Shown here: one piece after another, positions 29,529 to 34,751 of the stretch
How the letters are laid out: each line of letters begins with the position of its first letter
Position numbering within the stretch: position 1 is the stretch's first letter
From: Oscillospiraceae bacterium
Lineage (GTDB): Bacteria; Bacillota; Clostridia; Oscillospirales; Ruminococcaceae
DNA: 34,751 nt
Reading direction: 5' to 3'
NCBI GenBank assembly: GCA_022508925.1
Contig: JAFLUF010000015.1
Span: forward strand, 1-34,751
Translations under genes and position numbers: made by a program
The notes under the pieces: model-generated
Database searches by the model: none
The model's input: only the letters and a program-made list of their open reading frames with translations
Told to the model about the DNA's origin: nothing

Positions 29529-31295
29529 CTATTCATTATCTTGAAGAGCGTCGTATCCGCTTTCGCCGGTCCTTACCTTGATAACGTCCGCAACGTCGTA
29601 GATGAATATCTTTCCGTCGCCTATGCTTCCCGTGTAAAGCACTTCTTTCGCTGTCTCAACGACTGTTTCAACAGGCACCTTGCATACAACGATCTCCATT
29701 TTTATCTTCGGCAGCAGATGAGTTTCAAGCGGAACGCCGCGGTACATTTCCGTAGAGCCTTTTTGCATTCCGCAGCCCATAACATTTGTTACCGTCATGC
29801 CCGTAATGCCGATCTTGCTCATCGCGTTTTTGAGCAGTTCAAAGCGGTCGGTCTTTGTGATAATAACGACCTTGGTCATGCTCGCGCCGCCTTCAGAGGG
29901 TACATATTTTTTGTGTACGACGGGCACTGCCTGTTCTGTAGAAGCCACCATTTCGAGAGTATCGACCTCTTTCTCCTTGCCGGAAGAGGAGACCTCGACC
30001 TGCATAGAGGGCACAAAGTCCGCGTAGGAAGAGGGAAGACCGTGCTCGGTAGAATCGAGTCCGACAACCTCCTCGTGACGTGAAACACGCAGACCTATCG
30101 TCTTTTTGAGGATAAGGAACGTGAGAGAGATCATCACTCCCGTCCATGCGAGGATAGACACCATGCCGAGAAGCTGAATGCCAAGCTGATCAAAGCCGCC
30201 TCCGTAGAACAAGCCCGTGATACCGTTCTGACCCTTGCCGGTAGCAAACAGACCTACCGCGACAGTTCCCCACATACCGTTGAAGAAGTGCACCGCGACC
30301 GCGCCCACGGGATCGTCGACCTTGAGCTTATAGTCGAGAAGCCATACGCCGAAGCATACCAAAAATCCCGAAACAATACCTATTATCAGCGATCCGAGAG
30401 CGTCCGTATCCGCACACGGAGCCGTTATCGCTACCAGACCCGCGAGAGACGCGTTAAGGCACATCGAAACGTCGGGCTTGCCGTGCTTAAGCCATGTGAA
30501 GATCATCGTCGTACAGGTAGCCACTGCGGGAGCTATTGTTGTTGTAAGGAATATGTTGGCGAGGTATTCTACGCTCGAAGCCGCCGCGCCGTTAAAGCCG
30601 TACCAGCCGAACCAGAGAATGAATACGCCCAGCGCGCCGAGCGTCATAGAGTGACCGAGAATAGCTCTCGGCTTTCCTTCTTTATCGAATTTTCCGATAC
30701 GGGGACCTACCATTGCCGCGCCGATAAGCGCCGCCATACCGCCGACCATGTGGATAGCCGTCGATCCCGCAAAGTCAACAAATCCCATACTCGCAAGCCA
30801 GCCGCCGCCCCATACCCAGTGCGCCTCGATAGGGTAGATGACAGCACTTAAGATACCCGAGTAAATGCAATAGGTCGAAAACTTTGTGCGCTCTGCCATT
30901 GCGCCCGAAACAATCGTAGCGGTCGTAGCACAGAAAACGAGGTTGAATACAAACTCCGCGCAGCGGTCAAAGCTGTTGAAATTTGCGAGGATATCAAGCG
31001 TAGGAACGCCCACAAGTCCGAAAAGCGCGTCCTCGCCGAGCATAAGTCCGAAGCCTAAAAAGATGAAAACAACTGTGCCTATACAGAAGTCCATCAGGTT
31101 TTTCATTATGATGTTGCCGGCGTTTTTGGCTCTTGTCATACCGGTCTCGACCATCGCGAAGCCGCACTGCATAAAGAACACCAGCGCCGCTCCTATAAGA
31201 AACCATATACCGTTTCCGTCGCCGACGTTAAACATTTCGGCGTCTACTATTTCCTGGACGCTTGCTTCAGAAAGCGTCGTAAGATGCTGTAACAT
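29529..31295 (-). CDS. Ammonium transporter AmtB fused to a C-terminal PII (GlnK-type) domain
   Basis: The fused protein is 588 residues. Residues about 25-405 are an AmtB channel (GIWFLIGAALVFFMQCGFAM, AHWVWGGGWLASMGFVDFAG) with the twin pore histidines His182 and His336. After a linker (about 406-470) comes a complete PII domain (473-580). It has the T-loop GCGMQKGSTEMYRGVPLETHLLPK, the B-loop GSIGDGKIFIYDV and RTGE. Tyr518 and Arg519 match GlnK Tyr46 and the pore-plugging Arg47, but the uridylylation Tyr51 position is Leu523. Normally AmtB and GlnK are separate genes. ATG 31295 is chosen because AAAGGAG is 9 bases upstream; a TTG at 31331 lies in the leader hairpin's T run. Confidence 0.95.
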   Translation of the reverse strand: MLQHLTTLSEASVQEIVDAEMFNVGDGNGIWFLIGAALVFFMQCGFAMVETGMTRAKNAGNIIMKNLMDFCIGTVVFIFLGFGLMLGEDALFGLVGVPTLDILANFNSFDRCAEFVFNLVFCATTATIVSGAMAERTKFSTYCIYSGILSAVIYPIEAHWVWGGGWLASMGFVDFAGSTAIHMVGGMAALIGAAMVGPRIGKFDKEGKPRAILGHSMTLGALGVFILWFGWYGFNGAAASSVEYLANIFLTTTIAPAVATCTTMIFTWLKHGKPDVSMCLNASLAGLVAITAPCADTDALGSLIIGIVSGFLVCFGVWLLDYKLKVDDPVGAVAVHFFNGMWGTVAVGLFATGKGQNGITGLFYGGGFDQLGIQLLGMVSILAWTGVMISLTFLILKKTIGLRVSRHEEVVGLDSTEHGLPSSYADFVPSMQVEVSSSGKEKEVDTLEMVASTEQAVPVVHKKYVPSEGGASMTKVVIITKTDRFELLKNAMSKIGITGMTVTNVMGCGMQKGSTEMYRGVPLETHLLPKIKMEIVVCKVPVETVVETAKEVLYTGSIGDGKIFIYDVADVIKVRTGESGYDALQDNE

Positions 31296-31335
31296 AATTA
31301 CTTGCTCCTTTGTAAATTTAGTGCTTAACAAAAAC

Positions 31336-31384
31336 GGGAGCTATAAGCGGAAAATCGCGCGCCTGATTTCCGCTCATAGCTCCC
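31336..31384 (-). promoter_or_regulatory. Terminator-like hairpin in the amtB-PII leader
   Basis: GGGAGCTAT (31336-31344) pairs with ATAGCTCCC (31376-31384), then one mismatch, then AGCGGAAA (31346-31353) with TTTCCGCT (31367-31374). On the minus strand GTTTTTGTT follows. It begins within about 10 bases of the predicted transcription start and ends about 40 bases before the start codon, so it would have to be read through for expression. Confidence 0.75.
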
Positions 31385-31397
31385 TTGCTACGACCAT

Positions 31398-31426
31398 ATT
31401 ATACTCGCAAAAAACAGATTTGTCAA
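31398..31426 (-). promoter_or_regulatory. Promoter of the amtB-PII fusion gene
   Basis: On the minus strand perfect TTGACA (31426-31421) and TATAAT (31403-31398) are separated by 17 bases. Confidence 0.9.
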
Positions 31427-31672
31427 TAGATTTTTGCAAGATTTTTAATCTAAACTTGCATTTTGTATCTTTTTACAAAAATATACCACTTCAGGTGTAA
31501 TTATGCTGCAAATTTTACAAAAAGTGGATTTTACTGCGGAAAATCGGGCTTATAATTTGTGGGAATTAGAATAATATGAATATTTTACCGTTGTTACGAT
31601 TAATTGGAAATCATATTTTGAGAGAAATTTGCAGAAAATATTGACGTAAACTTTCAAAAAGGAGTTGAGCTT
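31427..31672. other. AT-rich gap between the amtB promoter and the small glycine-rich gene
   Basis: About 245 bases without a convincing coding frame. It holds the AAGGAG site (31659-31664) of the next plus-strand gene and a few TATAAT-like hexamers (for example near 31550), none with a matching -35. No clear promoter for the small gene was identified. Confidence 0.5.
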
Positions 31673-31837
31673 ATGTCAAATCGCGCATCGGGAATAATCA
31701 AGGGCGCCGCCGCGGGGATCGCCGTAGGCGGAGCGACCTTCGCCGCTGTAAGGTACTTTTCGGACAACCGCCGCATTCGGCGCAAAACCGCGGCAAAAGC
31801 CGCGAAAATTATCGGCACGTTTATGGATATGATGTAA
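31673..31837 (+). CDS. Small glycine-rich YtxH-like protein
   Basis: This 54-residue protein begins MSNRASGIIKGAAAGIAVGG. A glycine/alanine zipper-like helix (GIIKGAAAGIAVGGATFAA) is followed by a strongly basic stretch (DNRRIRRKTAAKAAK) and a hydrophobic end IIGTFMDMM. AAGGAG lies 8 bases upstream of the ATG and a strong hairpin closes the unit, which supports it as a real gene. Short proteins of this type are frequent in Clostridia and are loosely assigned to the YtxH-like group; their function is unknown. A role at the membrane is inferred only from composition. Confidence 0.8.
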   Translation: MSNRASGIIKGAAAGIAVGGATFAAVRYFSDNRRIRRKTAAKAAKIIGTFMDMM

Positions 31838-31847
31838 AAATATTTTC

Positions 31848-31881
31848 GGGGGAAAACCTTTCTGTAGAAAGGTTTTCCCCC
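31848..31881 (+). terminator. Terminator after the small glycine-rich gene
   Basis: GGGGGAAAACCTTTCT (31848-31863) pairs perfectly with AGAAAGGTTTTCCCCC (31866-31881). Then comes AACCCCTTTTCCAAAGACTT. The same style of stem and tail occurs at 26441-26531. Between the gene at 31837 and the converging gene at 31921 it probably serves both. Confidence 0.85.
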
Positions 31882-31920
31882 GAACCCCTTTTCCAAAGAC
31901 TTTTAATAAAGCTGCAAGCA

Positions 31921-32538
31921 TTATGCGAAATCAAAATATTCCTTTTCGATAAACTCAACTTTTACATTTCCGCTGCAAGCGTCAACAAGTTTTGCTTCAA
32001 GCTCCTTCGCAAATTGCTCGCGTACATAGACCGTGACTTTCACGTTGTCCTCAAATTTTTCTTCGGCTGTTTTAGCGCCAAGCTCCTCAAATATTTTCGC
32101 GAGCTTTCCGTAAAGCGAGTATTCTACTGAAATTTCGGCTTTGGCGGCGAGCGCCATTTCCTTTATCTTAGCCGCGGAGACTGCGTCGGAGGCGGCTTTG
32201 GTGTATGCTCTCACAAGTCCGCCGGCACCGAGGAGAACTCCGCCGAAATAGCGCGTGACTACACAGCAAACCCCGCTTAAACCCTCTTTCTGCAACACCT
32301 CGTAGATCGGAACGCCCGCCGTTCCCTGCGGCTCTCCGTCGTCCGAGTGCCGCGCGCCGCCGTCCTTTAAAATGTACGCGTAGCAGTTGTGGCGGGCTTT
32401 TCTGTGCATGGCGCGTATCTCTTCGATAAACCTGACCGCCTCTTCTTCATTTTCAACGGGCGCGAGATATCCGATAAACTCGGATTTTTTCTCCTCAAAC
32501 CTTGCCTCAACGCGCCCTTCAATGGTTTTATACTCCAT
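31921..32538 (-). CDS. YigZ/IMPACT-family protein
   Basis: This 205-residue protein has the IMPACT N-terminal domain: KKSEFIGYLAPVENEEEAVRFIEEIRAMHRKARHNCYAYIL, then HSDDGEPQGTAGVPIYEVLQKEGLSGVCCVVTRYFGGVLLGAGGLVRAY, the strongest motif of the family. A small UPF0029/DUF1949 C-terminal domain follows (about 135-205). E. coli YigZ and eukaryotic IMPACT are the references; the bacterial role is not settled. ATG 32538 is preferred to an upstream in-frame start because AAGGAG is 4 bases upstream. It follows rpmE, from which it is separated by a terminator. Confidence 0.94.
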   Translation of the reverse strand: MEYKTIEGRVEARFEEKKSEFIGYLAPVENEEEAVRFIEEIRAMHRKARHNCYAYILKDGGARHSDDGEPQGTAGVPIYEVLQKEGLSGVCCVVTRYFGGVLLGAGGLVRAYTKAASDAVSAAKIKEMALAAKAEISVEYSLYGKLAKIFEELGAKTAEEKFEDNVKVTVYVREQFAKELEAKLVDACSGNVKVEFIEKEYFDFA

Positions 32539-32565
32539 TTTGCTCCTTGTTTCAACTACAAAAAA

Positions 32566-32589
32566 CACGCGCGTCAGACGACGCGCGTG
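32566..32589 (-). terminator. Terminator of rpmE
   Basis: Perfect 10-base arms CACGCGCGTC / GACGCGCGTG with an AGAC loop are followed on the minus strand by TTTTTTG, 27 bases past the rpmE stop. Confidence 0.92.
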
Positions 32590-32616
32590 AAACTGTTATA
32601 ACTTTCTTTTCGGCGA

Positions 32617-32820
32617 TTACTTTCCGAGATTATAACGCTTATTAAATCTGTCAACGCGTCCGCCGCTGTCAACGAGCTTCTGCTTGCCCGTGAAGAAAGG
32701 GTGGCACTTTGAGCAAATTTCAACTCTTATGTCCTTTTTCGTGGAACGTGTTTCGATTACGTTTCCGCAGGCGCATCTGATAGTTGTCGCTTCGTATGCG
32801 GGATGAATACCCTCTTTCAT
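32617..32820 (-). CDS. rpmE: 50S ribosomal protein L31, zinc-binding form
   Basis: This 66-residue protein has the L31 pattern [20 protein letters not shown], then [29 protein letters not shown]. Four cysteines, Cys16, Cys18, Cys36 and Cys39, are present, which marks the zinc-containing C+ paralogue rather than the zinc-free YtiA type. Start ATG 32820 has AGGTGAG upstream; an ATG 39 bases earlier is in frame but would be outside the family's usual length. Confidence 0.98.
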   Translation of the reverse strand: MKEGIHPAYEATTIRCACGNVIETRSTKKDIRVEICSKCHPFFTGKQKLVDSGGRVDRFNKRYNLGK

Positions 32821-32864
32821 TCTTCTCACCTCACAAAATTTGCTGTACATAAACTGCAAAAGTA

Positions 32865-32893
32865 ATTATAACACAATTCTCACGAAAAATCAA
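32865..32893 (-). promoter_or_regulatory. Promoter of rpmE
   Basis: On the minus strand TTGATT (32893-32888), 17 bases, TATAAT (32870-32865), with a TG at the extended -10 position. Confidence 0.8.
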
Positions 32894-32940
32894 GGGAATT
32901 TCCTAAAATATTCTTGTGTCAAATTAAACAAATTATTCTC

Positions 32941-34653
32941 TCAAATTCCGAGAATTTTAGTAAATTCGCCCGACAGCTCTTTCTGTATCTCCACAGCGAT
33001 ATCTCTCGCGGGAGCCTTTGTGGTGTAATAAACCTTTATCTTAGGCTCTGTGCCGGAGGGTCTGATGATAATGCTCGCGTCGTCCTCAAGGTTATATGTG
33101 ATAACATCCGACTTGGGAAGCTTTATCTCGCTCTTTGAGCCGTCGGCTTCAACGCGGACGCTTGCCTTGTAGTCCGTTGTAGCAAGCACCTTAAGTCCGC
33201 CGATGTTGTTTATGGACGATGAGCGGAGATTTGCCATGATCTCTTTCATCTTGGTCATGCCCGCTTCGCCCTCAAAGCCGAAGTTTTCAACCTTGTTGAG
33301 GAACACGCCGTACTCGTCGTAAAGGCGCTTTCTCGCCTCTATCATCGAAATTCCCTTTGAACGGTAAAACGCCGCCATTTCGCAGATAAGCATCGAAGCC
33401 ACTACCGCGTCCTTGTCGCGCACATATCCGCCCGCGAGATAGCCGTAGCTCTCTTCAAAGCCGAATACATAGCGCTCTTCTTCGCCCGCGGCTTCAAGAA
33501 GACCTACCTGCTCGCCGATGTACTTAAATCCGGTGAGAACTTCTCTCAGCTCTACGCCGTACTTTTTAGCTATCGCCTTTGTAATATCGGAAGTCACGAT
33601 AGTCTTTACAGCCACGGGATTTTTCGGCATTCTGCCAAGTTCAAGACGCTCTCTGCACACATATTCAAGCAGCAGCGCGCCGGTCTCGTTTCCGGAAAAC
33701 AGCTCGTAGCCGTCGCCGTCGGGAACGGCAATTCCCACGCGGTCGCAGTCGGGGTCGGTAGCAAGCATGAGGTCGGGCTTTTCCTTGTCGCAGAGCTTAA
33801 GTCCTACAGCAAGCGCCTCGCGAATCTCGGGATTCGGGAACGGGCAGGTCGGGAAGTTTCCGTCGGGATTTTCCTGCTCGGGAACGACTACGACATTCGT
33901 AACTCCGATCTCCGAAAGAATTCTTCTTACGGGCTTGTTTCCCGTTCCGTTGAGCGGAGAATAAACCACCTTGAGACCGCTCTTTGCCACAACGTCGGTG
34001 TGGAGGCTCTGCTCCTTTACCTTTGCGATATAAGCGTCGATAACGCTGTCATCGATGTAGCTTATTGTTCCGCTGTCAACAGCCGCCTTGAAGTCAGTGG
34101 ACTTAACGCCGCTGAATGTATCGATATTGTTTATCTTCGCGAGGACCGCGTCTGCCGCCTCGGAGGTCATCTGACAGCCGTCAGCGCCGTAAACCTTATA
34201 GCCGTTGTATTTCGCGGGGTTATGAGAAGCCGTTACGACGATCCCCGCTCCGCATTTGAGATGGCGAACCGCCCATGAGAGCATGGGAGTAGGCATAAGC
34301 TCTTTGTAGATATGTACCTTTATTCCGTTTGCCGCGAGGACCTCAGCCGCGCTCTCGGCAAAATATGTTGATTTGATACGGCTGTCATAGCCTATGGCTA
34401 CGCTCTTTTCAATGCCGCTTGAAAGAATGTATTCCGCAAGACCCTGCGTTGCCTTTTTTACCGTATAGACGTTCATGCGGTTTGTGCCCGCACCGATAAC
34501 TCCGCGAAGTCCCGCTGTTCCGAATTCAAGCTCGCGGTAAAAGCGGTCGCTTATCTCCTCGGGCTTATCCTTGATCTGCTCAAGCTCGGTCTTAAGGTCG
34601 GGGTCTTCAACCGCCTTTTCAAGCCAGAGCTCGTATTCCTTCTGAATGTCCAT
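32941..34653 (-). CDS. pgcA: Phospho-sugar mutase (phosphoglucomutase/phosphomannomutase, PgcA type)
   Basis: This 570-residue alpha-D-phosphohexomutase should interconvert hexose 1- and 6-phosphates, linking glucose-6-phosphate to nucleotide-sugar and polysaccharide synthesis. The motifs are complete. The active serine Ser143 is in TASHNPAKYNGYK. The metal loop is Asp300-x-Asp302-x-Asp304-Arg. The sugar-binding GFEESYG is at 398-404 and the phosphate-binding RPSGTEPK at 531-538. The N-terminal FGTAGLRGVIGAG is typical. The length and sequence match Bacillus PgcA rather than GlmM or the shorter PgmB. AGGAGG is just upstream of ATG 34653. Confidence 0.97.
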   Translation of the reverse strand: MDIQKEYELWLEKAVEDPDLKTELEQIKDKPEEISDRFYRELEFGTAGLRGVIGAGTNRMNVYTVKKATQGLAEYILSSGIEKSVAIGYDSRIKSTYFAESAAEVLAANGIKVHIYKELMPTPMLSWAVRHLKCGAGIVVTASHNPAKYNGYKVYGADGCQMTSEAADAVLAKINNIDTFSGVKSTDFKAAVDSGTISYIDDSVIDAYIAKVKEQSLHTDVVAKSGLKVVYSPLNGTGNKPVRRILSEIGVTNVVVVPEQENPDGNFPTCPFPNPEIREALAVGLKLCDKEKPDLMLATDPDCDRVGIAVPDGDGYELFSGNETGALLLEYVCRERLELGRMPKNPVAVKTIVTSDITKAIAKKYGVELREVLTGFKYIGEQVGLLEAAGEEERYVFGFEESYGYLAGGYVRDKDAVVASMLICEMAAFYRSKGISMIEARKRLYDEYGVFLNKVENFGFEGEAGMTKMKEIMANLRSSSINNIGGLKVLATTDYKASVRVEADGSKSEIKLPKSDVITYNLEDDASIIIRPSGTEPKIKVYYTTKAPARDIAVEIQKELSGEFTKILGI

Positions 34654-34688
34654 TGATAAAAGTCCTCCTTCAAATTAGTGCATTATTT

Positions 34689-34751
34689 CAGACTGCCGAT
34701 AAACCCTCATCTGCTTTGTCAGCCGTACCACGGCAACCAGATGGTTAGCCG
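34689..34751. mobile_element. MITE-like inverted-repeat element, partial copy at window edge
   Basis: CAGACTGCCGATAAACCCTC followed by ATCTGCTTTGTCAGCCG matches the left arm of the element at 29383-29487 with a few differences, including the inner CCACGGC. The right arm lies beyond the window. It sits about 35 bases upstream of pgcA and may carry or replace its promoter region. Confidence 0.75.

Noticed and set aside
30288-30851. Plus-strand open frame of 187 codons
   Set aside because: It is antisense to the ammonium channel domain, with an Arg/His/Tyr-rich product typical of shadow frames.
29529-31295. AmtB-PII fusion as a sequencing error joining two genes
   Set aside because: The frame is continuous through the linker, with no internal ribosome site placed before the PII start and no remnant stop codon, so a genuine fusion is more likely.
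31654-31921. Two overlapping minus-strand frames of about 80 codons
   Set aside because: They are antisense to the small glycine-rich gene and cross its terminator; the plus-strand gene has the better ribosome site and composition.

Overview
This 34.75 kb window reads as chromosome of an anaerobic, probably gut-associated, Gram-positive Clostridia (an Oscillospirales/Ruminococcaceae-like or related lineage). The reasons are a V/A-type ATPase operon in the clostridial order, strong AGGAGG-type ribosome sites, near-consensus sigma-A promoters with 17-base spacers at many genes, DUF3810 and YtxH-like proteins, and a large surface pectate lyase. The species cannot be named from sequence reading alone.

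Layout: 1-5550 (minus) holds seven V-type ATPase subunits in transcription order G/H-C-I-K-F-E-A; A runs off the left edge. A flotillin gene diverges from it (5810-7333, plus) and converges on a FapA/DUF342 gene (minus). Next come a homoserine O-acetyltransferase gene (metAA) lying downstream of tRNA-Ser(GCU), a SpoIIM-like membrane protein, and an accessory stretch (about 10930-12220). That stretch has two tandem hairpin-rich repeats, tRNA-Gln(CUG), a dense cluster of hairpins, and a RelE/ParE-type toxin-antitoxin pair. A 1447-residue secreted pectate lyase (PL9) with a sortase-like anchor follows.

From 16997 rightwards the content is mostly housekeeping: glmS, an AGCS amino-acid symporter and a DUF3810 protein (minus); then class A penicillin-binding protein, a transglutaminase-like lipoprotein, a PHP histidinol-phosphatase and a flavin reductase-like protein (plus); then metG, an AmtB-PII fusion, a YigZ/IMPACT protein, rpmE and a phosphohexomutase (minus), with a 54-residue glycine-rich protein on the plus strand.

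Possible functional links: the lyase would release oligogalacturonides at the cell surface. GlmS, the phosphohexomutase and the penicillin-binding protein serve sugar-phosphate and peptidoglycan metabolism. AmtB-PII, the AGCS carrier and MetAA serve nitrogen and amino-acid supply. The most unusual items are the tandem structured repeats with compensatory base changes (10951-11193), the fused ammonium channel-PII protein with a hairpin just after its promoter, the tRNA-Ser/metAA arrangement, and a dispersed inverted-repeat element present at 29383-29487 and again at the right edge.
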